Positions 36,838-49,236 of a stretch of 64,000 nt of DNA are shown piece after piece. A program made the translations under genes and the position numbers. Position 1 is the stretch's first letter. Every line of letters begins with the position of its first letter. The notes under the pieces were generated by a model that was given only the letters and a program-made list of their open reading frames with translations, made no database searches and was not told the origin of the DNA. Location of the stretch: positions 310,001 to 374,000 of the forward strand of contig VTFK01000324.1 in the NCBI GenBank assembly GCA_009617715.1. Direction: 5' to 3'. This stretch comes from Plectrocnemia conspersa. Lineage: Eukaryota > Arthropoda > Insecta > Trichoptera > Polycentropodidae.

Positions 36838-36994
36838 GTGGTGCTATTACTAGAATGATGATCATCCTAGTAATAGCACCACTAGTTACTACTACGGGGG
36901 TAGGGAACCGCTCACCCGGCCGTCACAAGCTGGGTGCCCACCCGATGGGTTGGACCTTATTACGCGCGCAATAGATTCCATGGAATCTATTGCG
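36838..36994. repeat. Two strong palindromes flanking a GC-rich core
   Basis: Palindrome 1 has 16-bp perfect arms (gtggtgctattactag, 36838-36853; inverse at 36867-36882) around a 13-nt spacer that is itself mostly self-complementary (gatgatcatc). Palindrome 2 is 28 bp with no spacer (36967-36994; half-site cgcaatagattcca). Between them is a GC-rich segment with a short gggtgcccaccc inverted repeat. No protein or known RNA was recognised. Confidence 0.85.
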
Positions 36995-38666
36995 TCATTT
37001 ACGACTATCCGAAAGAACGTAATGAGAAATAAGTGCATAGAAAATTTTATATCTGTTTTTGTTCAAAGTGCGACATTTTTTTTTAAAAGACATTTATGTG
37101 CTTAATAGTTGTGATATTTATATATTTTTATTTCAAATATATTATATTTATTTTAGAATATTGCAATAATATTTATTTTCGAAAGTATCTCTTACATATT
37201 TATTAATTTTAACTTATGTTAAACGATAATTAAATTTTAAAAATTCGTGAATACTTCATAATATTATTCTACTTTGATATTCTACGCCGTAAAGACTACT
37301 TAGATTATTCCCCTACAATAAGCTTAATTTTATTCTTTGCTTCTGCTTTTAAGCAATATGAGCATCGTAGTTTTCATAGTACAAAATCATAGAGATATCG
37401 TTTTAAAAATACTATTTTTTTCTTCGTTGCGGATAATTAAAAAAGGGTTGCGAGTTTTGGAAAAGATGCATATGTTATCCTTTCTTAAGACATTTGCGGG
37501 TACTTTGCCTCAATCTGCAAAAAGGTATTCTCACGGTGGTGTCCCATTTCATCAAAGAAAACCATTTATGTCTTAGACGCTTAAAGCCGTCTTTGTATAT
37601 TACATGGCAACTGGCTTTATCACCAAAGTTTATAATTGAATATTATTATATTTGGATTCTCGCGTCTGTAATTTGTTTTTAAGAGCTTTTGGACCGTATT
37701 TAGACCTGCTGATTTAATTGGCTTAATTGCTGAACCCGACTCACCTCTTAATGCAATTTTATCTTTTAACTCTAATCTAGTGTTTTATGTAACATAGAGT
37801 TATCTTATTCACGTGGAACTTACGTGCAAGATCTTCAAATAAAAAAAAATACATAAATTAATAAAATTATAGTCATGTAAATCATAGATGAGACTATTTT
37901 CTACGTGTATATCCTTGACCTTTTATATTTGTCACTACAAAAAAATAGTAAAAATCATTATTTACTTTTGTAAGTTTTATTTTAAAAAAAATTACAAGCC
38001 AGTGGCGCCTTGCGTCGCGAAACCCTAAGCCGGAAGCTCGGTCACATCCAAATGGATTTATAATGACGTTATCGGCCGTCTCATCTTTCAATATGGCCAC
38101 GAGGCCAATAAAAAAAAAAGCGACAATTAAACCCGTGACGTGCGGTCACCCGTAGGGACGTGATTGAGCACCGTTGTTGGCCTTTTTTGGGCTCGGGCCA
38201 CAATGAAACATTCATGCGTGCGGCCGTTTCCATGCGAAGCGGTGAATTATTGCAAGAGATTAATTTATTTATACATAGTAGTACATCTACAGAACACTGA
38301 AAACGGACGACTAATTTCCGTGAAACGTTGAAAGTCCGGACATATCTTCTAAGCTGTGGTAATGGTGAAATATATGGCAGATTGTAATCTAGTTTTCAAA
38401 GCTCAAGCTATGAACAATCTAATCTATTTTAATCTTTGTATAAAATCAGTGATTTTTTTTACTAGTTTTTAAGCTATTTAATATTTATATAACTACAAAT
38501 ATGTAAAAAAAATTGTATGAATATAAAGTAATGACAGAACGATTACTAGTGCGTTATTCTTGTTACAATATAGCCTGCAAATTAAAGCAATCGCACTAGC
38601 TACTGAATTTGCACTAATCGTTTTATGGCCACAAGTGTCTGATACAATATTATTTTTTTGAGTTTT
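36995..38666. other. Intergenic DNA with GC island at 38000-38360
   Basis: AT-rich to about 37980, then a GC-richer island. ORFs at 37337-37682 and 37894-38100 (minus) have no recognised domain. Confidence 0.4.
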
Positions 38667-38845
38667 TTAACCTTTTCCACGCTATGCACACAATTGATGA
38701 GCAACCGAATCGTGTCACCAGCGCGTAACTCATTGTGGAAAATGTATTTTTTACTAATTTATATAATGACTCTAAAATGCAAACTTATTTGCGATTATTT
38801 TTAATATCTCAGCTAAGTTCGACAGCCAGTCTGCTCCGCTATCTC

Positions 38846-38960
38846 GTTTCAAAATGGCGGCTGTTAAAAATTTAAATTAATATTACTTTGTATATAAAAG
38901 TGTAAAAATTTCAATTATTTTTTATAGTTAATTACTATTTTTTATTAGCCATTTTGAAAC
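38846..38960. repeat. Inverted repeat (gtttcaaaatggc)
   Basis: 13-bp perfect arms at 38846-38858 and 38948-38960. More distant matching sequence (ctgctc-ctatc) lies at 38832 and, inverted, at 39002-39013, suggesting an older, longer inverted-repeat element. Confidence 0.55.
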
Positions 38961-39124
38961 AAAATGGCGTATAAGGGTCATTTATTGGAGTAATTTATTG
39001 CGATAGAGCAGTTTTTATGACATCTCTCTAATATAAATATAAGTTTAGCATAATGTATTTCAGTTATAAATTCCGCTTTTACATATAATAAATAACATTG
39101 CTTCAAAAGCGCCCACTTTCTAAG

Positions 39125-39345
39125 TAGTACTTTCACAAAAAAAATTCACGTCAAAAGCAATAAAATCGTGCGACGGCACTGACTTCTGAGAAGGGATAAT
39201 TATTTTTTGCGTTCTCCTTTTGAGCAAAATCTGGTTTAAATATGCTTTTTTCGATTGTCATAGAAAGTCTTAACATAAACGCTTGATAATCGAGCGTTTT
39301 CACCGCGGTGGCACGATTTTATTACTTTTACCCTGGACTAGAAAT
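39125..39345. repeat. MITE copy 2 (rearranged)
   Basis: attcacgtcaaaagcaataa followed by aatcgtgcgacggc matches the complement of the core of copy 1 (11930-11965). ataatt-tttttgcgttctcc then gcaaaatctggttt matches its right arm. A second cacgattttattactttta occurs at 39312-39330 in opposite orientation. The order of blocks differs from copy 1. Confidence 0.6.
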
Positions 39346-39527
39346 TTCCTATATGGCAACACTGAGCAGCAAAGAAAACACGACCAATTATCAGATAAAT
39401 ATTATGAGTAAAATTTTTAAATAATTTTTAATACCCAATTAAAATATTTCCCATAAAGTATGATTTCAAAAAATATGTTGCAATGGTGGCTAATTTTCAT
39501 ATCGCTTTGTAGCATAGAAAGGGTTAA

Positions 39528-42041
39528 CTTGTACCAATAATTTATTCAAAAATTATATTACGATGTTAAAAAATATACAAAGTGACATTTTTGTCATAAG
39601 GCCCGGAATCATTGTTTTCCCAGGGTCCGGGTTCGCTCTCTGCAGCTCTATATACTTACTGTTTTGAGATATAGCATTCAAATTTTATTTATATAATAAC
39701 GTTTGTCAAACATAGTTTAAACTCCATAGATACGTGTGACCTATCAGGCCCAATGCTGCTTCCTATGAATTTTCTAGAAACTTACAAATTATATAAGATA
39801 CGCCCTGTGTAATATTTAAGTTGGTATTATTATTCCTTTTTCACACAAAAATTTGCTTTCAAAACAATTTGACAATTAATTTTTACATACGTTTTTTATT
39901 TAATTTTTAAATATAACTTTCAGTCACGTGAAATTATTTAGACGTGTAACATATAATGTATGCATACAGATAATAAACACATATAAGCATTATATTGGTT
40001 TATTTGAGCCCTAGGTATTTTGGTCGTGCGTATGGGTACGTGCGCGTGTGTGAGTCTATATATATTCACACGAATGATGCTGTTGCATGCACTGAATAAT
40101 TCAAACATTGATATTTACAGATTTATTTCGTATATATATTGTAGATCTTTATCATCATAACTGAATCGTTTTTCAACAGTGAAACCGTATATTTTAATTG
40201 TTTTAAGCATTTAAAAATGTTTTTCTCTGTGTCTCAAGGACAATGAAATAGACGCCGCGTTACGGGAAAGGGTTAAAAATCATATAATCTATTTTTCGTG
40301 TTTTTTTTTTGTTTCGCTCTTTATACTTTATCTGATATATTTGTCGTCGGAATCTGAATAAATACCAAATTATTTATAAACTCATCTAAGAGCAAAAAAG
40401 CAAATATTTTTAATTATAAAAGTGAAAGAATCACTCTCAAAATATTTAATCTCGTGCCATGTTTCCCAGAGTGCAGATATATCAGGAACTAAATTGCACT
40501 CTGGTTACACAGCATGCGGTTCACGTCAGGAGACTGAAACTTATTGCAGTTCGAGAAATGTTCAACGGGAGATCGCGTCAACTTTAGATACCTATATACC
40601 GCAAAGTACATAGTAGGTTGTTGTACACAGTTTGAATTTGCGCCCGACCTCGATTGCGTAAATATAGCTTTACTCGTTCCCTATTTACGTTAAAATTCCA
40701 CATTCGTGCGTTTAGAACAAACAAACTCGTTTCAATTATGTCGTTATTTATTCGTGTAGTGTATTAATGTCGTGAATTTTTGAAGAAGTCCTATTTGCGC
40801 TAAAACTTTTCGCTCTCTCGCTCTCTCTTCAGCACAAAGAATAACTTTGGTCCCTGAGAGATAATTTCAGCGCTTTCTTGTTTTCCCTGAGCACTTTTAC
40901 GCTTTGTTATACTGCAAACGTGCGCTTAATATAAGACTTCAATTATAATCTAAAATTTATATATTATATTGTATTATTTCATAGAAATATAATAAAACTT
41001 TGTTTTGATAAAAAAAATACAATTTATTTTTAAATACTCTTTTTCTGTATTTAGTACTGTTTTTAAAATCATTCAATAAAAGCGTTTTGTAATCTATTCT
41101 CTTAATCATGTATGCATCTCGTAGCTGGATCATGAAGGGGAAGCAGCTGCTTTATTGATTAATTCGGTTTAGCTCCGCTTGGTATGAGTGCAAATTAACT
41201 CTCGTATGTAAGTCGTGAATTTTCTGATAAAGGTTACTCTTGAAAATCAACGATATGTGCATGAATGCGCTTATATAAGCTTAGTCGATATGGAGGGATT
41301 TATTTTTTGTTTATTTTGCACACTTTCAACACGTGCAGCAATTGTGAATTAGACTTATTGTTTTTCATGTTATTCTTATAACGCTAATAAGCTAATAAAT
41401 AACGTGTACGTGTTATTCAATTTATAATTTTATTATATTAAATATTAACCGCAGATTGAGTTATTTCTTACTCGTGTAGAATTACATAAATAAATAAATA
41501 TAAAAAAATATATTATTAAAAAGACACAAGTGGCATATTAATTTTATCTATTTTTAAGACAGCTATTCAAGCAGTTATTATTTTAAAGATTTCTTCATAT
41601 ATGACCCTATATACCTAAATATACCTTGGCAAACGCGCCACGTATGTGGCGCGTTTCATTAGAACGGTTAACCTAGAAACTAATTCAACATTACTACTGA
41701 CCGTTCGAACACTCGAAGCAGATATATTGGTTTCCCTTGCAACTATTTTACAGCATTCTTATGCTATAGAAAAGTTTAAAAAATAGACAAATGGATACCG
41801 CATGAACTGACAGTGTGGCTAAAATAGCAATGTTTTAAAATCTGTTCTTTATGATTCATCACAAATAATAGGAAATTATTCTTGAAGAGAATCATTACTT
41901 GCAATGAGAAATAAATTCTCTAAGATAACCAGAAAAGATCAAGACATTAGTCAATGTAGTGATAGTATAGTGGTATTTATACAGCTAAATAATATGAAAA
42001 GGAAAAGTATAATTTAGCATAATACATTTATTGTTGATAAA
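39528..42041. other. Intergenic DNA, no gene
   Basis: AT-rich with GC-richer patches at 40240-40270 and 40430-40900. A 63-codon frame at 40422-40613 is unrecognised. A perfect hairpin lies at 41631-41656. Confidence 0.4.
41631..41656. repeat. Perfect hairpin, 11-bp GC-rich stem
   Basis: aaacgcgccac, loop gtat, gtggcgcgttt. It is not followed by a T-run. Isolated; role unknown. Confidence 0.75.
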
Positions 42042-42206
42042 AGAGTGCGTGACTTAATGCTCCATATGTACCTATATTATTTTCCCCAATTGAGATGCGC
42101 CAAAATCCGCCAAACGAATTTGAACTATAGTCTAGCAGTAAAACGCAAACTATAGATAATGCCTACGCTCTTGTTTTCAACACCGGGGCTTCGCCCTTGA
42201 CTAGTC
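42042..42206 (+). repeat. Direct repeat D copy 1, Helitron-like 3' end
   Basis: It aligns along its length with 43331-43486: gcgt-ac, cc-tatgtacct, ttattttccccaattg, gataatgcctacgctcttg, then caccggggcttcgcccttga. A small hairpin (gggcttcgccc), ttga, then ctag and a T at the end resemble a non-autonomous Helitron 3' terminus (hairpin followed by CTRR, inserted before T). It is inserted next to mariner sequence. Confidence 0.55.
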
Positions 42207-42420
42207 GGCTTGGAGCAATATTGCTTTATAATAATGCGAAACATCATTTTTCAATAATTTTGCCGCATTCTCTGTATTTCCCTGACTTGTATTTTACATC
42301 TTATTACACTTTCAAGCAATTAGACTTGTTTAAAAAAATCTGTAAAAGCTCTGAGAATTATTTTTTATTTTTTTTCAGAAATGTATAGAATACTTTAAAC
42401 AAAAAATCTGAATTTGAGTC
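42207..42420 (+). pseudogene. mariner transposase C-terminal fragment
   Basis: The frame from about 42229 reads LLYNNAKHHFS, then LPHSLYFPDLYFTSYYTFKQ and LDLFKK. In mariner transposases the block (L/F)xxDNARPH is followed by LxHPPYSPDLxPxDYHxFxxL. The Asp of PDL is the third catalytic residue and is retained; the Asp of DNA is replaced by Asn. The first catalytic Asp and the N-terminus are absent. The fragment begins exactly where direct repeat D ends, so that repeat seems to have inserted into it or caused the truncation. Confidence 0.75.
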
Positions 42421-43330
42421 CGCAAATTTGCAGCCTAATTACAGCTTTTTATGTACAAAACACCAGTAAAAATATTTTCTTATTTTAAAAAATATAGAAA
42501 ATATATTAAATGTATTTTGATCCCAAAATAAATAGCAAAGACGATTAAGAAGCACTGGTCTAAACTTAAACTAACACACTATAATACACAATTAATACCA
42601 GGCGCTCCCTAAAACTCTAGAATAAAATCTATTAAAATCTTAGCTAAAATTAGAATTAGTTAAACTCAAGTCCACCCTGAACACTTGAGGCGATCGGTTG
42701 ACCTCCTTCTTTGTATCAATCCAGTTTACGCAGTCTACTTCACATTATAACAACTCCAGGAAATCTATATCTAGTACACTATATTCTACAAATACATGGC
42801 CTTAAATTGACACAATAAATTAAGTAAAAATAATTCAATTTAATATTTTTATACAGTATATCAATCCATAAAAACGTCTACGAATATCAATGGATACAAA
42901 CATAAATACGGTGATAAAAGAAAATTAACTTTCACCTCCCCTTTTACGTACCCCATTTTCGCGACAGTTATTATGTATCGACACGATGCAGCCGCACGAG
43001 CGCTGGATTGTCTATGGCCGTCGTGTTCGAACACCCGATCTTATTGTCTATGGATAGCATCTCGGCGGGGGAGCGTTGCCTGTTGCTCTCCGCTTTTAGC
43101 CCCCCATCCCCACTTTTCTCGTTACTCGGAGCGCTCGACGGGGGCGCCACATTCGCCGGTTTCCCGGGAGACAGCCCTTTGCGAATATTACGAACGCCGC
43201 GTATTCAATTCGCATCCGACGCTCTTAAACAAAGCTCCGTCAAATTATTTCCCAGGGTTCAAGTCGCCCTCGCCACGTGGGAAAATTTTACAGCGCTGGC
43301 CACACCGCGGGTCACATAACCTCAAAAAAG
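42421..43330. other. AT-rich DNA then strong GC island 42960-43330
   Basis: The island lies immediately before direct repeat D copy 2. It has two overlapping plus-strand frames (42973-43362, 129 codons; 43008-43319, 103 codons) rich in Ser, Arg, Pro and Ala. Both frames are open mainly because GC-rich sequence has few stops, and neither has a recognised domain. Candidate regulatory island or captured fragment. Confidence 0.4.
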
Positions 43331-43486
43331 AGGGCGTAACCCGGTGCCCCATCTGTACCTAAATTATTTTCACCAATTGGGGTGCTTCCGAATTCCGTCA
43401 AATTAATTTGATGTAGTAAAACCCAAACTACAGATAAGACCTACGCTCTTGGATCTAACACCGGGGCTTCGCCCTTGACTAATCGG
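43331..43486 (+). repeat. Direct repeat D copy 2, Helitron-like 3' end
   Basis: Second copy of 42042-42206 in the same orientation, ending caccggggcttcgcccttga then ctaa and T. A downstream short direct duplication (tctgaaagagattt, twice, 43491-43518) lies just outside. Confidence 0.55.
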
Positions 43487-43706
43487 ATCCTTCTGAAAGA
43501 GATTTCTGAAAGAGATTTCATAAATGCTAAATGGCGTAATTGTGTAAGGAAGATTATTTAAAATCCGCGTATTGTTTAAAATTCAAAATATGCATAAATA
43601 GACAGACGGATGATTGATCATAAACAATTAATTACATATATTAACCCAAAAAAATAAATAAATATAATCATTGGAGTTATAATCATAAACAAATTTACGT
43701 TTTGCA

Positions 43707-43760
43707 CTCTTTTCATATTATGTTCTTTTGAATAGTCGAAAGAACCTAATATGAAAAGAG
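43707..43760. repeat. Long hairpin, 23-bp arms
   Basis: ctcttttcatattatgttct (from 43707) pairs with agaacctaatatgaaaagag (to 43760); 23-bp arms with two mismatches around an 8-nt loop. It could be a fold-back fragment; no known function. Confidence 0.75.
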
Positions 43761-43879
43761 CTATATTATGCTTTATCAGTTTCAACTCTGTCATAATGTG
43801 ACAATAGCATTTAAAAATACATGTAACGCAATGAGTAAGGATGCCATAAAATTTAGAAAGTGTCGAATTTGGTTCTGAA

Positions 43880-44540
43880 AATTTCGTTCAGGGAAGCGGA
43901 TCGTAACTAGGGGTTATTAGTGAGGATATTAGGGCTGTCATCAAAGCAGATCTGAGATTGTCGGTACGGACGCTAGCACAAAAGTTTAACGTTTCGCCTA
44001 CATCAGTTCTCATAAATTATCTGAGGAAAACCTTCCGCAACATATCTCAATATACCAATCATAAATAATTTTAGAACAGAAAGATTTATTTTTGATTTTC
44101 ATTATTACTGGAGATGAGAAGTGGATCATTTAATATAGCACGAGATGCAAAAGGCAGTGGTTATACGCCAATTAACTCGCAATTCTAACCCCATGAATAG
44201 GATTACACCCCAATAATGTTACGCATTTGGTGGGATATGAAAGGCACAATTCATTATGAATTATTTGATTATTGGATTATGAACAGACAATTACGACAGA
44301 TACATCATGTACTCAGATAATTCGTTTAAAAGGTTTTCTTTATAAAACAAAGTAGGGTAGTTTTACAGCAAAGCAGCGCTTGCACTCCTATATCAAAAAA
44401 GTCGATAGAAAAAAATTAATGAATTTTCCTAGGGACTCCTTTCTTACCCACCATATTTTTCAGACATTGCTCTAAAAATCATTTATTTAGATCTCTTCAA
44501 CAGTTTTCATGTTGTAAAAAAATATTTTACAGAATACATA
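43880..44540 (+). pseudogene. mariner transposase, near full length but frame-broken
   Basis: Plus-strand frames show, in order: a helix-turn-helix region DLRLSVRTLAQKFNVSPTSV (about 43950-44010); IITGDEKWI-equivalent sequence around 44108-44130, containing the first catalytic Asp; an RIWWDMKGTIHYELF block (about 44223-44270); and SYPPYFSDIALK near 44450-44480, the third-Asp region (consensus YSPDLAP). These are the landmarks of a DD34D mariner transposase. Several frameshifts and stops separate them, so it is inactive. The DNA-binding N-terminal start was not located. The neighbouring (TA)n array begins about 80 bp downstream. Confidence 0.75.
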
Positions 44541-44606
44541 AAATATTATAGATAATATATAATTTATTAAAAGTATTACACGTTTTATTTTTGACTCATT
44601 TTTAAC

Positions 44607-45045
<439 letters not shown>

Positions 45046-46128
45046 TCGAGAAAGCGATGTTCGCGTAGTTTTATAGCTACATGTTGGACCCTTCAAGCAT
45101 AGGTTTGGTAGCGTAGTTGGGGTGAGGGTCACCCGAAAACGTGACACGAAAGGCAAACTTTCCACATGCTCATTTGACGAATACTGTGCTTAACCCGCGC
45201 CCGGATTCTTTCCACGTGGAAACAACGAGTCATAGTCCGTAAAATCTACGTAACGTAACAAACGGTAGGAGACAATGGGGAGAGAAGAGCGAGCGCACAC
45301 AAGCCAGCGGCGATTGCACACAGCCGCCATTGTTTCCGTGCCATTCTTCGACGTAACGAGGGATGCGTTCCTTAGGGTGCTCTTAAGACCTACTGAGAAT
45401 AATGTATTCTCTTATATTCTCTCGCCATTCCCTGAAGGGAATAATAACTTAGGTGAGAGAATGTCGGGAGCCTTAATCCAATTTTTTCAGATATTAATTG
45501 TTTCCGCAGCGGATTTGAATAATTAAGGGAATAATTTAGGGGAGGTATTCTTCTGGGTCTTGATCAAAAGGCAAGGTCGCTCGTTAAAAGTGTTTTAGGG
45601 GTTGTAAATTAGCTTATAAAAGAGCGTGTGTAATATAACATTGTGACTGTTGACCACTTGTAGGATGCTCAAATAAGCTGGCTCTTTTCCAAGCGAGGGT
45701 AGTTTGACTAAGCACTCAATGTGAGTATTTGCCATAGAGAAAAATGACTTTTTAATAGCGTTTCAACGAACGTTGTCTACTTATAGAGAAGTTTAAAAAT
45801 ATTTTATATAATATCATATACAGTAAAAAATAAGGATAGTTTAATACAATATTTTAAAACTGTCTCAATTTAATTGATAAAATCTCACTGCAAAAAAAAA
45901 CGGGTGGCTATCTTTTTCTGGGCCTGATCTGGTTTCCAATCAATATAACCAGATAGTCTCTTCTAATCAAAAAACGTTGAGATACTCCTTTTTTATTCGA
46001 AGAAGTTCAAATTTTTTTTACTTTTAATAGATCAAGTCTAAAATACAAACTAAGCCCGTGGTCTGTAGGTATTATATTATTTTATTAAGCCTTTATTCAA
46101 AATAAATTATTATTTTTTTTCTATAGTG
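45046..46128. other. Intergenic DNA with GC-richer start
   Basis: A GC-richer segment runs to about 45390 and includes a 83-codon frame (45275-45526) with no recognised domain. A small hairpin, attccc-tgaa-gggaat, lies near 45426. The remainder is AT-rich. Confidence 0.4.
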
Positions 46129-46397
46129 TTTGAAATCATTGGCGTAACTAGGGTATGTGCCGCCCAGGGCGATCCTTAAAAGTGTCGCCCCCCCCATACA
46201 TTTTTTGCAAGGTCATAAAATCAGCATTTTTTAAAATAATAAATTGGTTATTATTAAGCTCTTGTTGTTCGTGGATTTATTTATGTTTTAATGATACACA
46301 CTAGACGATCCCATCGCGAATATGCCGCCCCCATGCAAGTGCCGCCCGGGGCGGCCCGCCCCCTCCGCCTCCCCATACCTACGCCACTATTTGAAAT
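46129..46397. mobile_element. hAT-type MITE, 253 bp, perfect 8-bp TSD
   Basis: The left end from 46137 reads cattggcgtaactagggtat. The complement of the right end (46389) reads tagtggcgtaggtatgggg. Both sides carry the perfect 8-bp duplication tttgaaat (46129-46136 and 46390-46397). The subterminal regions are rich in gccgccc. The ends (C/T)A(T/G)TGGCGTA and the 8-bp duplication place it among hAT non-autonomous elements. Confidence 0.88.
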
Positions 46398-48289
46398 GAT
46401 CGTTTGAATTACCTCAACGGTATCAATTGATTGAATCTCCGACTTTAAATGCTATCTGTGTTATAACTTACAATTCATTACATCATAATATAAAATGCCC
46501 AATTTTATTTTTCTATAAATATTTTTAAATGGGACCCTCTTCATCTAAACAAACTCTTCTACAGTTTCTATATATATACATATTCAGTAAAATGATGTAA
46601 TTTGATTATGTTGCGAAAACCAATAACCACTTATATACAAATTTAAATTTAAAATATCTATTTATAACTTTTGCAACCTACGTCTTCAAGTACTTGTTTG
46701 TTTGTTTGTATTTAAAACACAAGAACATCTTTCAAATATACACATTTATACAATACTCACGTAGACGCCTGACCTATCAGCAGTACTTGAGCTCAAATCT
46801 CGTTTTGCGAAAGCAATGTTTCGGCGTTGTCAAGTAATTTCGCTTTGAATTACGTTCAAGTGCGCAAAATAGCTCATACAATAACGTCAAAGTATAACTC
46901 GGGGCTTTTCGAGTCTGTTAAATATATCTATGTATTGCTTTATTTTCATACAAATTAAAACAAAGCGAGAGAGAGAAGGGTGTCTTATGTAGATTTTGCA
47001 CCCTGGAAAACATAATTCCTCCCTTAACCGGCGTCAAAGTGATGGTAAAGCCAAAGGTTGACAGAGGCTTCGAAACGCTACTTTCTTGGCACGCTTAAAA
47101 TATTCACAAGAAAATAGCCTGATCATTGCAGCAACCCTTTTCTAGTGCTTACATTACAATATTCTATCATATATTTTATTTATATTAGCTTAGTGCATAA
47201 ATTACATATTCCACAGTGAGAAGAGTTTATATTTTTATATACGATACATATTTTTATTTATTCACTGATGCAGTCTTTGCTAATGAGATAAGAACAGTTG
47301 TTTATTCGTTGCTGCATTATATTTTATAGGCTTTCTAATTCAATTTAATACTAATTTTCACTGTTTTTTTAATTATAAAGTAGATTAAACGATTTCGTAA
47401 TATTATATTAAATATGTGTCTAACTAATGTTGATTTAAATAATTAAATTAATGAAAATATATTTTTTATCTCGTGATGATTTACTGAGACACTTTTTCCC
47501 ATATCATTACACTTTACTTGACACAACAGATTATTTACGACTAAGCGCAACACCGGTGCTAAAGTCGCTTGGGTCGTTTTTTACACACATACAATTTTCA
47601 CTTTATACAATGCGACATATTCAAAGGAAACATTGTGACATTATACATTTAAATTATCCCAAAAAACAAAGCAGCTGTGCTAGGTAACAAAACAATAAAT
47701 ATTTTACACCGTCCGTAGTTTAAGAATTTATAGCAACGTTTATATTTTTATTGGATTTTTTCGGTGGTAATCTGCTTCACATATTATACATAGGTATAAA
47801 AATAAAAAAAATCGTAACCGAGTCGTTTTAGCTTCACGTCGCTGAAAAAAAAACAGTCTAGAGACATTATCATTATGCGTTATATTCGAATATTTAAATA
47901 GAAACGACGTAAAAGACACGTTTATTATGCTTTAATGCGAGTGATGAAAAATACATCTACTAAATATATAAAGCGATTTAATCTGACTTTATGAACATCT
48001 TTAATCTTGTAAAAAATAGTCTTTTAATGCATATTAAACATTAAATATTTGTTAAGTAAATTTACCAAGTGCAAAAACTATTTTTCAAGCATTTTTTTAG
48101 GGACGACTTACAATAACTTTATAACACTCATTTATTATTTTTTAATATAGTAACCATTTAACAATGCATTTAGTGAACCTTTAAACAAGTTTATTAATTC
48201 CAATGACATAGAAGTTACTTTTTTGACACCCAACGCACGCAGAATTTCTTATAGCCTAATTTGTCAATGACTTGTTTTTTTATAGTGAC
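46398..48289. other. Intergenic AT-rich DNA, no gene
   Basis: A 78-codon frame at 47451-47687 is unrecognised. A short gagagagag repeat lies near 46966. Nothing else was seen. Confidence 0.45.
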
Positions 48290-48440
48290 ATTTATTAATT
48301 ATAAATTGTGTAGTAAACAATATTTTATAATTATTAATATTATATATAATTTACCGATTCCCAGACTCTCAGTCTGGTGGTTAATACTTACTTGTAGTTA
48401 CAACGGAAGATTTAATACAAAAATAAAATAAAATTGAATC
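48290..48440 (+). repeat. SINE 3' fragment (5'-truncated)
   Basis: It aligns with the 3' half of the SINE at 49237-49550: ttttataattattaatat, accgatt-ccagact, ggtg(g/a)ttaatactt and a gttacaac-aaagattta block, then an A/T-rich tail. A perfect small hairpin (ccagact-ctc-agtctgg, 48361-48377) is present here. The tail-hairpin loop is deleted in this copy. Confidence 0.6.
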
Positions 48441-48774
48441 TTATTTAAAATGATAAACTGCAAATTTTTTTTAAATGTCTTATTGCTCCGATATAATTAT
48501 TGTTAAAAAAATTATTGTAAAAAAATATACTTCGATAAATTTTATTTTATACTAATGAAAATTATATTTTATAAAGAACACAAACAATGGATTAAAAAAT
48601 AGCAGTGTCATGCGCGTGATATGTCAAATGCGCAGATTCACTTTCAAACACTGACTTGTAGTATTTAAATAGAACTAAAATTCAAACATTCTAAAAATAT
48701 CTACTATTAACATAAAATTAAATTATTTACTATTTATACAAATTAATATATTTTTTTTATTTATTTATTTTTTA

Positions 48775-48850
48775 TTTTTTTAGATTAAATTAAAACCATC
48801 GTGGCCTAACAGGTTACCCCAATGCGCCACGATGGTCGAAAATATATGCA
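48775..48850 (-). repeat. LINE family Y 3' terminus with hairpin (minus strand)
   Basis: On the minus strand it is nearly identical to positions 40-100: an 11-bp perfect stem (48795-48805 / 48826-48836), the same loop, the same ttttaatttaat spacer, then an (aaat)n-like tail running to about 48750. A 5'-truncated LINE end. Confidence 0.75.
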
Positions 48851-49236
48851 TATAACTATATGTTAAACTTATGTTCTACTCTGCATCAACTATTTTAACC
48901 TATTTATTACCATTTTTGTTTCAATCAATGCACAGATTTCTTCCGATAGGTTAGAAAAAGCTAATTAAACCCAATCTGATTTTTTAGAATTTTAATTATA
49001 ATAATATCTATTTATAATCCCCCAGCTACGATAGAAATCAAATAGCATTTGAGTTCATGCAAGATTCGCACCTAAGTCTTTCGGGTAATATTCATCGACT
49101 TACGTCACTTATCTGTTAAATTGTTTTAACTAGCTTCAGAGTATCCGTATTACATTTTTTTGCTCAAAATAAGTAATATTATAATATATTTAATAAAACT
49201 TATTCAGATTATTTTGTAAATATCAAATAATAATAA

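Larger units (their letters stand above)
38667..39527. mobile_element. Candidate TTAA-flanked MITE (853 bp)
   Basis: TTAA (38667-38670) is followed by ccttttccacgctatgc. From the other side TTAA (39524-39527) is followed in complement by ccctttctatgctacaaagc. The ends share CC(C/T)TTT and GCTA. Inside are an inverted repeat (38846-38858 / 38948-38960, gtttcaaaatggc) and a rearranged copy of the palindromic MITE (39125-39345). There is no coding capacity. The ends are short and imperfect, so the unit is provisional. Confidence 0.45.

Noticed and set aside
36838..36994. Hammerhead or other self-cleaving ribozyme
   Set aside because: The hammerhead core (ctgatga with gaaa) is not present on either strand.
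41631..41656. Rho-independent-type terminator
   Set aside because: A strong hairpin but no following T-run, and the genome is eukaryotic.
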